From: Isotricha intestinalis
Taxonomy: Eukaryota; Ciliophora; Litostomatea; Vestibuliferida; Isotrichidae
Length of the DNA: 19,662 nt
Assembly (NCBI GenBank): GCA_023807065.1
Contig: JAJJLU010000764.1
Span: 1 to 19,662 of the forward strand
Direction: 5' to 3'
In this document: positions 1-9,700 of the stretch, piece by piece
Layout: each line of letters opens with the position of its first letter
How positions within the stretch are numbered: the first letter of the stretch is position 1
Notes under the pieces: model-generated
What the model was told of the DNA's origin: nothing
The model's database searches: none
The model's input: the letters and a program-made list of their open reading frames with translations, nothing else
Position numbers and translations under genes: made by a program

Positions 1-177
1 TTTATCAAAATTTAAAAATTATGTTATTATTATATTAATATCATATAGGAATTCTAATATTATCTTTTTTTTGATTTAAAAATTCTTGAAATAAGAGAAA
101 ATATAATAATAAAATGAATTAATTATATTTAATATTTTATTATTTAAATTTAATAAATTAGGATAAATTTATTTAAT

Positions 178-208
178 AAAAAACATAATTTTAATAATAA
201 TGTTTTTT
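178..208. repeat. Hairpin-forming inverted repeat upstream of the first ORF
   Basis: Bases 178-186 (AAAAAACAT) are the exact complement of 200-208 (ATGTTTTTT), with a 13-base A+T loop. It lies 43 bases upstream of the ATG at 252. The rest of 1-251 is very A+T-rich sequence with no supported gene. In DNA this A+T-rich a 9-bp arm can arise by chance, so no function is assigned. Confidence 0.3.
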
Positions 209-251
209 ACCTATTATTAATTAATTATAATAATATAATAATTTTTTTAAA

Positions 252-539
252 ATGAGTCTTGTAAATGAGCATATGAAATATTCTTGTTTTACATCAAACT
301 TTATAATTTTTATTATTCCTCATGATTTATATGATTATACCCTTAATGAAGATAATAAATATAATATAAAATCAAGAAAAATTAGTACTAATTTATCCGA
401 AACCAATGAAGATTCTTTGAGAAATTTAAATATTTTTTCTGTTTTAAGACGTGATTGGAAAAGTAGAATAAAAAAATGTCTTAGTTCTTCTAAATCCAAA
501 ATATTGAAAAAATTAGGTATTAAAAATAATAAAATTTAA
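252..539 (+). CDS. Possible small hypothetical protein, 95 aa (or 113 aa if spliced)
   Basis: I do not recognise this protein. The ATG follows a T-run and AAA, and the reading frame is clearly richer in G+C and in coding-like codons than its flanks. It ends in a Lys/Ser-rich basic stretch (around SRIKKCLSSSKSKILKK) and TAA at 537-539. There is no signal peptide and no recognisable domain. A GT at 517 and an AG at 559-560 would define a 44-base intron. Removing it replaces the last seven residues with a hydrophobic tail (GNILFLAYFLCIIEKYSND and onward) ending at TAG 635-637, for 113 aa. The segment 542-634 is itself open and coding-like, which favours this spliced form, but it would be the only gene here ending in TAG. 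A decayed fragment of a longer gene is the alternative. Confidence 0.42.
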   Translation: MSLVNEHMKYSCFTSNFIIFIIPHDLYDYTLNEDNKYNIKSRKISTNLSETNEDSLRNLNIFSVLRRDWKSRIKKCLSSSKSKILKKLGIKNNKI

Positions 540-662
540 TTAATAATTGTAGTTATTTAGGTAATATATTATTTTTAGCTTATTTTCTTTGTATAATTGA
601 AAAATATTCAAATGATTTAATATATTTAGCTGTTTAGGATGTATAAATTTATGTTAATTAAA

Positions 663-701
663 AATTTGGTATTTGTATAAAAGTAAGTAATTTGGTATTT
701 G
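663..701. repeat. Two-copy direct repeat, 13-base unit
   Basis: AATTTGGTATTTG occurs at 663-675 and again at 689-701, a 26-base period. It stands out because G-containing words are rare in this non-coding DNA. It could be the remnant of a local duplication. Confidence 0.45.
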
Positions 702-927
702 AAATTAAAAGTTTAAATATTTAATTATCATCTTATGATGTTATTAAATAAACAATAAAAATCTATTTTAAAAAAAAAATTAAATATAAATCCATTTATT
801 TGTTTAAAAAATTTGAAATTTGCAAACAAATATCAAAAATCAAATTCAATAAAAAACAAACAAAAACATTCTTTTTAAATCAAAATTCATTGTTCCAAAA
901 GAAGATATATAAATAGAAATAGGTTTA

Positions 928-1016
928 AAAAGAATTAAAAGATTTTATATCAAACTTTTAAAAGTAAATTTAATTTAAAAGATTAAAAATTTTGTGAAAA
1001 GAATTAAAAGATTTTA
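928..1016. repeat. Two-copy direct repeat, 20-base unit
   Basis: The 20-base word at 928-947 (AAAAGAATTAAAAGATTTTA) recurs exactly at 997-1016. Related shorter words (GTGAAAAGAATT, TTTGTGAAAA) fill the space around it and run to about 1033. This looks like a diverged local duplication in non-coding DNA. Confidence 0.5.
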
Positions 1017-1661
1017 AAAGAAATTTGTGAAAATAGGATTGTGATTAAATTATATTAATACTTATTTTTTTAAAATAATTATATTTTTCTTTATAAACAA
1101 TTCATTAATATAATATGAATTATATGAAATTTCATTCAAATATTATTTAATGAATTAATTACATGAAGATGATATTAAAGGAAAAGACTTTCTAATTCCC
1201 AATCTAATAATATAAGATTATTTTTTCTTGGGAAAGAAAAAATGATACTTTTTCATAAAAATATTTTCATTTTTTTCAAACAAACTTCATCATTACATAT
1301 CATTAAATTAAATTGAATTTTCAGAACATTTTCTTAATTTCTTTTGAACATATTCTTCTTTTTTCATTATAATATCATTGAAAAAAGAAAATTTCAATTT
1401 AATACATCAATAACCTTTATTTTTTTATTTTCATTTAATAAATATTGAATCATAAGTTAAATTTAAATTAAATTGTTCTATTTCTTTTTATTATTTTCTT
1501 ATATATCTGAAAAACAAATTATTTTGATGATTAAATATTTTTCTTATTCTACAAAGAAACATTTTTTATTTTTTATTCCTTTTTTTTAATTATTAGAATT
1601 CATTTTTTTTATTTTTTAATTTTATAATATAAATAAACAATTTTCCTTTAAATAAAAAAAA

Positions 1662-2568
1662 TTATTTATTATTTGCTAATTTAGATATATTAGTACTTTT
1701 TCTCGTTAAAATTTGATTATTATAATTAGTAAAATTTTTTCCTTTTACAGCATTATTTCCTTCTTTAATAATTTTTTCAAGTAATTTAATTTCATTTTTT
1801 TGTTTATTTTCCAATTCTCTAAATTTATTTTTATATTTTAATAAAAGAGATTCTACTTGAATAGCTCTATCTCTTTTAAATTGATTATAATTAGATTGAA
1901 TTCTTAATTCTAAAGCTCTAGTTTCATTATTTTGTTTATTTCTTATATTTTCTACTTCTTTTTCAAATCTTTTTATTCTATCTATTTCAAAATTTTCTTG
2001 TTCTTTTTTTGATAAATTTGCAATTTCAATTTGTGTTAAATGTGCATTTTGATAACTAAAAAAGATAAAATAAAAATAAAATATATTTATACTCTTTTTT
2101 CTTAACAAATAATTCTAATTTTTTATTTGCTGCTATTAAATCACTTGTTGGTTTTGGATTTAAATTAATATTTTTATTTTCATAATTTTCTTGAAATTTT
2201 TTTAATTCATTTTCATGATTTTGTTGAAGTTGTTTTTGCATTTCTTGAAATTTATTACTTAAATCATAAAAATTTTTATCCATTTCCATATTAAATTGAC
2301 TTAATTCTTCTTTTTGAGAAAATTCTAAATCTTCTTTTTCTTGTAAATGACGAATTTTTGCTTCTTTTAAGTTTTTTTTATCTTTTATTTTATTCAATTG
2401 AATTATTCTTTGTTTTGCTAATTCTGCTTCTATAAATTTTCCTTCTTTTTCTGATTTATTCATAAATTCTTCAAGTATTTTTAAATATTCTTCTATTTTT
2501 TCTAATGGTAAATCCATGAAATTTATAGAATTTGTTAAATTGCTTTTATTTACTTCATTATTCTGCAT
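1662..2568 (-). CDS. Conserved-type coiled-coil protein, 289 aa, one intron
   Basis: Two overlapping reading frames join into one gene when the 37-base intron at 2056-2092 is removed. Exon 1 is 2568-2093 (476 bases) and exon 2 is 2055-1662 (394 bases), giving 290 codons including TAA. The junction reads LELFVKKK-D-YQNAHLTQIE, without a break in character. The protein is almost wholly alpha-helical and charged. Its N-terminal part (EEYLKILEEFMNKSEKEGKF, then AELAKQRI) and the exon-2 motif RAIQVESLLLKYKNKFRELE resemble, from memory, a family of unnamed coiled-coil proteins of ciliates and other protists. In these an EYL...EGKY/AEMAKxRI segment precedes a RALELExLLxRYxN segment. The function of that family is unknown to me; a cytoskeletal or ciliary role is only a guess. 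The ATG follows AATAAAAAA, as in neighbouring genes. Confidence 0.85.
2056..2092 (-). other. 37-base spliceosomal intron
   Basis: On the minus strand it begins GTATAAAT and ends in a pyrimidine run plus TTTTTTAG. Exon 1 stops after the first two bases of a codon (GA), and exon 2 supplies T to make Asp. Removing it fuses two frames into a protein with continuous helical sequence. The apparent second ORF could otherwise only start upstream at a non-ATG codon (TTG at 2108), which also marks that start as an artefact. Confidence 0.85.
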
Positions 2569-2633
2569 TTTTTTATTATTTTAATTTAGTAATATTTTTA
2601 TTTTCAATTTTCCTTTTTATTAACCGCTTAAAT

Positions 2634-2771
2634 ATGATAAATAATGTTATAAAAAATATTAAATTATTAAATAAAATACATTATATTATTTTAGGTGATG
2701 TTTCTAAAAAAGAAAAAACATTAAAATTTTATAAAAATAAAGAATATATGAAATTATTAAGCAAAAAATAG
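2634..2771 (+). CDS. Possible very small protein, 45 aa
   Basis: The ATG at 2634 opens a Lys- and Ile-rich 45-residue frame ending in TAG. It sits 65 bases from, and divergent to, the 1662-2568 gene. The C-terminal part (SKKEKTLKFYKNKEYMKLLS) looks protein-like rather than random translation, but nothing is recognisable. A gene remnant or a chance ORF is as likely as a real gene. A longer version starting at 2532 would overlap the neighbour's coding sequence and begin with a hydrophobic antisense stretch, so that start is not favoured. Confidence 0.25.
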   Translation: MINNVIKNIKLLNKIHYIILGDVSKKEKTLKFYKNKEYMKLLSKK

Positions 2772-2978
2772 AATTTTTAAAATTATTTGTATATAATATA
2801 TCTTGAAAGTCTTGCTTTTCCTATTTTAATTAGTTTTTTGGCTTAAGGAGAATATTTAATTAAAATTATATTTTTCTTTTTATATTCTTTTCTTTTTATT
2901 TTTAATATATATTTTATTAAAAAAAAATTATAAAAAATATTAGTTAAAATTTCCAAATTATTCATATATAATTTAAAT

Positions 2979-4418
2979 TTAATGATAATTATTATTATTT
3001 AAAGGTTTATAATCATATTTAAATGTTTGATTATTATCATTATCTTGAATGTTATTATCATCTACTTTATTTCTAGTTAATTCATAATTAGTATTATAAA
3101 TATTATTATTTTGTTTGTCAAAAGGAGGAGAATAATAAGATGAATAACCCTTATTATTATTTTCAGTCAAACTTGGTTCATTATTTCTATAATCTCTTTT
3201 TTCAGAAAAATATTTAAAATAAGCTTGTGAATTAGAATATCCTTTATTATTATTATCATAATCTAAATTAAAATTTAAATTATTATTAAAAGTCCCATAA
3301 CCTTTTTTCATATAACTTTCTAATTCTTCTTTATCTTGATTAGATTTTATTTCATTTATTTTTTTAGTATGATTTGATGAATATTTTGCATAAGGCTGTT
3401 CATTTGATAATAATTTTTCACTACTCAAACCTAAATCTTTTGCTTCTCCTTCTCCATTTCTTATTATATTTACATTTGAAAAACCTCCTGGAATTTTATT
3501 TGTAGAATAATCAGTGTTAATATTTGGAATTTCCTTATTATCTTCTTCTTCTTGATGATTATTTTGTTTTATTGGTTTGTATTGAAATAAATTTGAATAA
3601 TTTTGAGTAAAATTTTCTTGAATGTTATTATTATTATTTACATTATTATTATTAAAAGTATTATTATTATCATTAATTTTAGTATTATTATTATTAGGAA
3701 TATTTGTATTAAAATCAGAATCATTTTTTACATTTGAAGTATTATTATTTATTAATACTGAATTATAACCTTCATTTGGTTTTATTATATCTTCTGTTTT
3801 TACTTTATTTGATAATTGAGTATATCCTTGTGCTGTTATAATATCCAAAGAAAGATTTTGATTTTGAGTTTTTATTTTTGATGGATTAAAAACTTTTAAA
3901 ATGGAATATTTTTCTGGATTCGAAAATATTCTTTGAATTATTTTAACTTGTGGTAATAATATTTCATTTTCATTATTTAAAGAAGTTAAAAATATTTTTT
4001 GATTGGGATTGTTTGAAAGATCACTAATCATTGAAGATAATTTTTCAATTGTATAATTAGAATCATTTTCTAAATTAATTATTAATTCTTTTCCATCATC
4101 TAAAATAATTTTAATCGTTAAAAATGTTTCTATTTCATTTCTAATTATTTTTTTCAAAATATTTTTTTCATGTAAATTATCTTTTGATAACTTATTAAGA
4201 TATTCTTCATTATCAATAATATGAAATAAATCATATCCACTTAATCCATTCTCAATAATTTGAGAAATTGTATTATTACTTAAATATTGAATTAAATAAT
4301 CTTTTAATTTTGAATCTTTTAAATTATAAAAAGGAACATTTTCTTCTATTTTTTCATTAAGTAAATCAATTTTTTTTTCATTTGTTTCTTTTGTTTCAAT
4401 TAAAGGTACTTGATCCAT
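2979..4418 (-). CDS. SAM-like and ubiquitin-like domain protein with Asn-rich tail, 479 aa
   Basis: Residues about 37-97 look like a sterile alpha motif: short helices with NGLSGYDLFHIID, then LSKDNLHEKNILKKIIRNEI, matching the usual G-x-x-LL and final ILKxI helix. Residues about 100-178 (LTIKIILDDGKELIINLEND to YSILKVF) have the beta-beta-alpha-beta spacing of a ubiquitin-like or Ras-association-like fold. From about residue 200 the chain is low-complexity, Asn-rich and probably disordered, with Tyr/Ser-rich patches near the end. SAM plus ubiquitin-like or RA modules typically mediate protein-protein contacts in signalling or scaffolding. No catalytic motif is visible. Both domain calls rest on pattern reading and are moderate; the partner is unknown. 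The ATG follows AATAAAA and the stop is TAA. Confidence 0.75.
   Translation of the reverse strand: MDQVPLIETKETNEKKIDLLNEKIEENVPFYNLKDSKLKDYLIQYLSNNTISQIIENGLSGYDLFHIIDNEEYLNKLSKDNLHEKNILKKIIRNEIETFLTIKIILDDGKELIINLENDSNYTIEKLSSMISDLSNNPNQKIFLTSLNNENEILLPQVKIIQRIFSNPEKYSILKVFNPSKIKTQNQNLSLDIITAQGYTQLSNKVKTEDIIKPNEGYNSVLINNNTSNVKNDSDFNTNIPNNNNTKINDNNNTFNNNNVNNNNNIQENFTQNYSNLFQYKPIKQNNHQEEEDNKEIPNINTDYSTNKIPGGFSNVNIIRNGEGEAKDLGLSSEKLLSNEQPYAKYSSNHTKKINEIKSNQDKEELESYMKKGYGTFNNNLNFNLDYDNNNKGYSNSQAYFKYFSEKRDYRNNEPSLTENNNKGYSSYYSPPFDKQNNNIYNTNYELTRNKVDDNNIQDNDNNQTFKYDYKPLNNNNYH
3624..3700 (-). repeat. Trinucleotide tract encoding poly-Asn
   Basis: Interrupted runs of AAT codons (ATT on the plus strand) encode clustered Asn at about residues 239-265 of the SAM-like protein. 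Such tracts are common in A+T-rich protist genes and probably length-variable. They are read in frame, so length changes by whole triplets would not break the gene. Confidence 0.7.
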
Positions 4419-4875
4419 TTTTATTTTTTTTTATAAATTATTAAAAAATGAAGTGTAAAAAATTATTAATTTAATTTTATAAATTTTTGAAATAAAAATA
4501 TATATATTCTTTTGATTATATTTTTTAAAAATTAGATTTGTGTTTTAAAGAAAATATATTTTAATTTTCAATAACCTTGATAATAAATTATTACTTAATA
4601 TTGTTAGTTTATCTTTTTCCATTATTATTGTTATTAAGAGTATTTATTTGATAGAACATTATATTTAAGGATTTTTATTTTGTTTTTATTATATTAATAG
4701 ATATAATATTCATACAAAATGGAAAAGAATTGGGATAAAAAATTTATCCAATTAATAATAATTGATTAAATTATATAATTTATTTAAACTTATTATTTTA
4801 TCTTTTTTTTTATTTTATACTTTAGGTTATTTTATTATATTATATTTCTATTTTTCAATAAAATAAATAAATATA
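4419..4875. other. Intergenic region with a small hairpin
   Basis: This 457-base gap separates two minus-strand genes. It holds the 5' flank of the SAM-like gene and the 3' flank of the coiled-coil gene. Bases 4728-4738 and 4743-4753 form an 11-bp inverted repeat with one bulged G (AATTGGGATAAA against TTTATCCAATT). A 17-codon ORF at 4719 covers it and is too short to call. No other feature was seen. Confidence 0.45.
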
Positions 4876-6417
4876 TTAAATATGTTCTTTTATATTATTT
4901 TCTTTTTGAATTTCTTTATTTTTTGATAATTCCATTTCTATTCTTAACAAAGTTCTTTTAAAATCAGAAAGAGATTTTTGTTGAGAATCAAAAAATGGAT
5001 CTTTATAAATTGAGTTTGAATTATTACTATTATCAATTTGAAAATTATTATAATGATTCATAGAATAATTGTCTATATTTGAATAAATATTTCTATAATA
5101 ATGCTTTTTATATGAATTACTTAAACTTTTATTTCTTGATAAATTATTAAAAGAATTTCTTTGATAAAAAGAAGGAGATGAAGGACTTCTTTTTGGAGAT
5201 TTATTATCAAATGAATTTTCTTCTTTTAATTTTTGTTTATTAAATTTTAATGAATCAATTTCGAGTTTTAATTTATTATTTTTATTATATAATTCATTAA
5301 CTTTTTTTTTTAGTTGAATTATTTTATTTTTATATTCATTTAATTTCATACTATAATTATGAATAATATTTGAAAAAGATTGTGTTTTTTGATTATAAAG
5401 TTCATTAGCTTCTTTAATATTTATATTAAATAAAGCATATCCTTTTCTTAAATTAGTATTTTGTTTAATTAATTCTTTTCTTTCAATTAATAATTGATTA
5501 ATTTGATTTTGTAATTCATTTTGAAATAAATTATTTTCTGAATTTAATTGAATTTCATTTAAACTATATTGATTTTTTAATTCAGAAATTGCATTTTCAA
5601 GTTCATCTATGTAAGTATCTTTATGTTTATTTGTTATGTTTAAATCTATATTTAAGTTTTGTAATTTTTTATTTTCTTTTTTTAAACTATATATTTCTTC
5701 ATTTAATATATTTATTTTATTTTCATATAAAGTAAACTTTTCAATAACAATTTGAGAATATTTTTCATTTGTTTTATTATTATTTTCATTATTAATTTCA
5801 TTATTAGTTTTATTCTCATCTAACTTTTTTAATTTATTTAATTCTTTATTTAATAATAAAATTGATTTTTCTAATTGTGATATTTCTTTATTTTTTAATT
5901 TAGTTAATAACTTAATCTCACTTTCATGTTGATTTTGAATGTCTTTAATTTTATTTTCTAACATTTTCTTATCAAATTCAATTTTTTGTTTTGTTATTTC
6001 AATTTCATCTAATTTTTCATTTAATTGAATTAAAGAAGAATTATTTTTATTTTTAGAATTAAAATTCTCTGAAAGTGATTTATTTTTTTGGTTTAATTCT
6101 AAAATCTTATAATTTAATTCTTTGTTTGAATTTTCTAATTCTAAAATTTTTTCTTCATATTCATTTTCTTTTATTTTTAAATTTTCTAAAAATTTTGTCA
6201 ATTCACTTAAAGAAGTATCTTTTTCATTTAAAGCATTTGATAAGTTTGTTTTTTCTTTTTCTAAATTATATATTTTATTTTTTAAATTTTCATTTTCTTT
6301 TTGTATTTCATTTAATGTTAATTCTAAATTTTGAAAATAATTATTCATCTCTGGAAAATTTTCATCAGGAAATGAATTAATTTTTTTTTCTTTTTTTAAA
6401 ATCGGTGAATTATACAT
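4876..6417 (-). CDS. Long coiled-coil protein, 513 aa
   Basis: The frame is open further upstream, but only from a GTG at 6471. The first ATG is at 6417, preceded by six A residues as in neighbouring genes, so the protein starts MYNSPILKK. About residues 25-410 are nearly continuous heptad-type coiled coil rich in Glu, Lys, Asn and Leu, with one Asn-rich break (around NNEINNENNNKTNEK). The C-terminal roughly 110 residues change to a Ser/Asn/Tyr-rich basic segment with Ser-Pro sites (SPKRSPSSPSF), likely disordered and phosphorylated, then a short amphipathic end. There is no signal peptide or membrane segment once the GTG extension is dropped. The composition suits a cytoskeletal or basal-body filament protein, but no specific family is recognised. 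Confidence 0.8.
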   Translation of the reverse strand: MYNSPILKKEKKINSFPDENFPEMNNYFQNLELTLNEIQKENENLKNKIYNLEKEKTNLSNALNEKDTSLSELTKFLENLKIKENEYEEKILELENSNKELNYKILELNQKNKSLSENFNSKNKNNSSLIQLNEKLDEIEITKQKIEFDKKMLENKIKDIQNQHESEIKLLTKLKNKEISQLEKSILLLNKELNKLKKLDENKTNNEINNENNNKTNEKYSQIVIEKFTLYENKINILNEEIYSLKKENKKLQNLNIDLNITNKHKDTYIDELENAISELKNQYSLNEIQLNSENNLFQNELQNQINQLLIERKELIKQNTNLRKGYALFNINIKEANELYNQKTQSFSNIIHNYSMKLNEYKNKIIQLKKKVNELYNKNNKLKLEIDSLKFNKQKLKEENSFDNKSPKRSPSSPSFYQRNSFNNLSRNKSLSNSYKKHYYRNIYSNIDNYSMNHYNNFQIDNSNNSNSIYKDPFFDSQQKSLSDFKRTLLRIEMELSKNKEIQKENNIKEHI

Positions 6418-6766
6418 TTTTTTTGAAATATTTAATAAAAAAAATATCAAATTTTTCAATATTTTTATCACAATGATTATAATAAGAATAAATTTTTTAT
6501 AAAATATATTTTTTGTTTAATTTAATTTTTATGTTTATCAAATATATTGAAAATGTAATATCAAATTAAAAATAATATGAATTTATTCAATTTTTTTTTT
6601 TTATCTTTTATGAATATATATTTCCGATTTTTGAATATAATAATTTATATTTTCAATTAAAAATTCCTTCTTTTATTTTATTTATATTAAAAAAAAAATT
6701 CTTTCACAAAAATTTTAAATAAATTTAAATAAAAACCTCAAAAATTATTTAATGAAAAAAATTAAA
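6418..6766. other. Intergenic region between two minus-strand genes
   Basis: This holds the presumed promoter and leader of the coiled-coil gene and the 3' flank of the debranching enzyme gene. It is almost pure A+T with long T- and A-runs. No hairpin, tRNA or ORF worth reporting was seen. Confidence 0.4.
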
Positions 6767-9700
6767 TTAAACTTCCTGATATTCAGTTAACTTAAACAAA
6801 GCTTCAATAACAGTTCCAATAGACCAAGCTTGTGTAGTACAAGAATCATTACAAAAGGCTCCATCTTTATTAGTTAATTCAGGTAATCCTTCCCATTTAC
6901 AACTTTTAACATATTTTTCCATAGGAACTAATCTTTCACAAATCACTTTAAAAATATCTTTTTTACTTTCACAATCATTAAAAATCATTTTAGCAATTAA
7001 AGCATATCCAGCAGGCCAAACCCATTCAGGACCATTATGATAATTTAATCCATGTGCTTTATGATAATCATTACTATCATCACTGTTAATATAATTACCA
7101 TTATAATTTTTATCTGTATTATCTAATGTTCTTACTCCAACTGCTCCTTTAACATATAAATGTTCATCTGCTATTCTCATGAAATTTCTCCCGTGTTCTA
7201 CATTAAATAATTCTGGTGATGTTGCCATTGCTACATATACATTACAACGTAATTGTGCTTCATGACGATAATCATTATCATCTGATATATAATCTTTATA
7301 TGTTCCGTCATATTTACAATGTTCATTTTTATGTTCTATATAAAAGCATTTATCAAAGTTTTCCTTTATTTTTTCTGACCATTGAGCATATGTCCATTCA
7401 GTTCCATCATTTAATTTCACTGTATTATATTTATATTTACCTTCCTGATTCATTTTATCTAAATGACTTAATGTGAAATATAATAATGCTATTATTTCTA
7501 CATCTGCTCCATTACGAGGTGATCCTGGATGTCCTTTATTTCCTGCTTTTTCACTTGAACCCATTTTATCCATCCATGTTCCACAATTCCATTTATTTCC
7601 TCCGAATATAAATCCATTATCTTTATTTAAATATATTTTAATATTAAATCCTTCATTTGTCATTTGTTCATCAATATCTTTCCCTGCTCTCCATTCACGG
7701 AAATTAATCCCAGATGCATGTTGTTGAATAATATGATGTAAAATATCACTTAAAGTCATTTTTTTACTTTCTCCTTTTTTTTTCTTATTATTGTGTTCAT
7801 CGAAATTATCAGAAAGGAAAACCATATTAACTTCTTCATTTAAAACATCATAATCTCCACTCATTTCAATATAATCAATAGCACTTTTAGTGAAAAACCA
7901 AGTTGCATCTCTAGCATTGAATCTAGAGTTAACACCAGAATCAAATAAATTAGGAAGAAGACCATGTCTCATGACAGCAGCATATTGTAATAAAATAGCT
8001 TTTGCTTCTTCAAAGTAACCTGGTATTAACATTAATCCTTTAAATGATATGAAAGTATCTCTTCCCCATGAACGAAGATATTCTGTTGTGAAATGAGGTA
8101 ATCCTGCTGACATACTTAATTTATTCCATGGTTTGTCTGTATTAAATTTAAAACGAGAACTTTCTACATATCCTAAAAATTGATGTACTGTTGCTGCTGC
8201 TTGTTGACAAAAAGGACTTAAATTTAAAAATTTTTCATTTGTTTTTAGAATTATTCTCTCCATTACTATATTATATATTGCATCTATTATTTTAGTTATA
8301 TAAATTGGCTTTTGATGAACGTATAATTTCGTATATGAGGAAAAAATTTCTGATAATTTATTATATAAGTCTTTTATATTCGGTTGATCAGAATAACGAT
8401 CTATTGAATATTTTAATAACCAATCTCCTGCTCTTATATTATCTAATATAACATGATTTTCTTTTGTTATTTTAAATTGATTTAACATTTTATGTAAATG
8501 AGCTATTCCTGCATAAACTAATGAACCCCAATTATCAAAACCATAACAACCTCTTTTTCCTTTAGTATTATCTAATTCTTCTTTTTCACATTTATATAAA
8601 ATTAAATTAACATCACAAATATCTAAATTTTTAGTATAATCTTTCCAATTAGCATAAATATCTTTTAATCCTCTATCAATATTAACAAGAGCATTTCTAG
8701 TATTATCACTGCTTTTAAATCTAATAATAATAGAAGTATGAGGTTGAACAGTATTATTAAAGTCCATAACAGTTTTTCCTCCACTTTCATAAATTTTACA
8801 TATGGAATTTAAATAAGTAGGATTTTTAGTGAAATAAACATCACTATCAGTTCCATATAAATCATTTCTTTTTTTAAAAGCTTCAATATCACAATGACCG
8901 ATTTTTAAAGAACAAGCACAAACAAATTCAGTAAATAAACCAGGTAATTCAATATGTGCAGGATGAGAATTCCCATCAAATCCAGTTCTACATATTAATG
9001 CATATCCATCATATGATGGTTGATTTTTTATATATGAATCATCTACACAAAATGTTCTAAATACACATATATAATTTCCATCTCTATGAAGGAAAAACTC
9101 ATTTGAATATTTTGATATATCATTTCTTGTTTTATTTATTGCTCTTCTAAATAATTTTAAATCTTTAACATGATAACTTTTTCCACTTCCTTGTTTTATA
9201 TGAACTTCTTTTTGTTTTCCTTCCATTCCTACATCTATAAAATTATTTATATTTCCTTTTCCATCGTTTAAATGAGGCTTATTATTATCATAAACCCAAT
9301 TATTATTATTTAATACATATTTATAAAAATGTCTTTGATGATTTTCTAAATCTAATTCTATTGAATAAGTATCATGTCCAGTTTTATTTAATTTAATATC
9401 AGGCTTCCATCCTCGAGAACTTAAAGCAAGAGAAACATTATTTAAATTACTTCCTTTATATTCAAATTTAATTTTTTTAAAAGGTGCATTATCTTCTTCT
9501 TTTTTTTCTTCTTCTTTTTCTTCATTTTCTTTAATAATTTCTTCACTTTCACCACTTTCAAGATCTTCTTCTTTACATATATTAATAAAATTATCATCAT
9601 AAACATATTTTCTACTTTCATTAACAACAGAAGGTTGAATAGGAAATAATTGATCATAACCTCTTGTACTTCCAATAGCAGTTGCAGCTAAAGCATTACA

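Larger units (their letters stand above)
540..1661. other. Non-coding A+T-rich region, about 1.1 kb
   Basis: No convincing gene lies here beyond the possible second exon at 561-637 noted for the preceding ORF. It contains two pairs of short direct repeats (663-701 and 928-1016) and an imperfect hairpin at 1189-1239. In the hairpin, TTTCT and TTCCC pair with GGGAA and AGAAA, and an inner AATCT/AGATT pair sits within. Toward 1661 it includes the 3' flank of the minus-strand gene that ends at 1662. No tRNA-like fold was seen. Confidence 0.5.

Noticed and set aside
542..1030. A long frame free of TGA from 542 to about 1030 that would be a gene if TAA and TAG meant Gln, as in Tetrahymena.
   Set aside because: After 635 the frame holds about a dozen TAA/TAG codons, roughly what random DNA of this composition gives. 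The sure genes in the window all use TAA as stop and never need it as sense.
1662..2108. A separate 148-residue coiled-coil gene.
   Set aside because: It has only a TTG start and overlaps the preceding frame; it is exon 2 of the 1662-2568 gene.
6075..6380. Plus-strand Phe/Leu-rich ORFs (also at 13417-13632, 14998-15249 and 15713-15928) suggesting membrane proteins.
   Set aside because: Antisense of Lys/Glu-rich or other coding sequence always yields Phe/Leu-rich frames; each lies inside a better gene on the other strand.
6418..6471. Hydrophobic N-terminal extension of the coiled-coil protein, which would look like a membrane anchor.
   Set aside because: It would need a GTG start. The ATG at 6417 has the A-rich context seen at other genes here.
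7473..7727. 84-codon plus-strand ORF rich in Pro and Cys, and similar ones at 7216-7476 and 11518-11763.
   Set aside because: They lie antisense within the conserved debranching enzyme gene, and their composition is that of a mirrored coding sequence.
9442..9675. 77-codon Lys-rich minus-strand ORF.
   Set aside because: It is a shifted frame of the acidic linker of the debranching enzyme; the Lys run is the Glu codon run misread.
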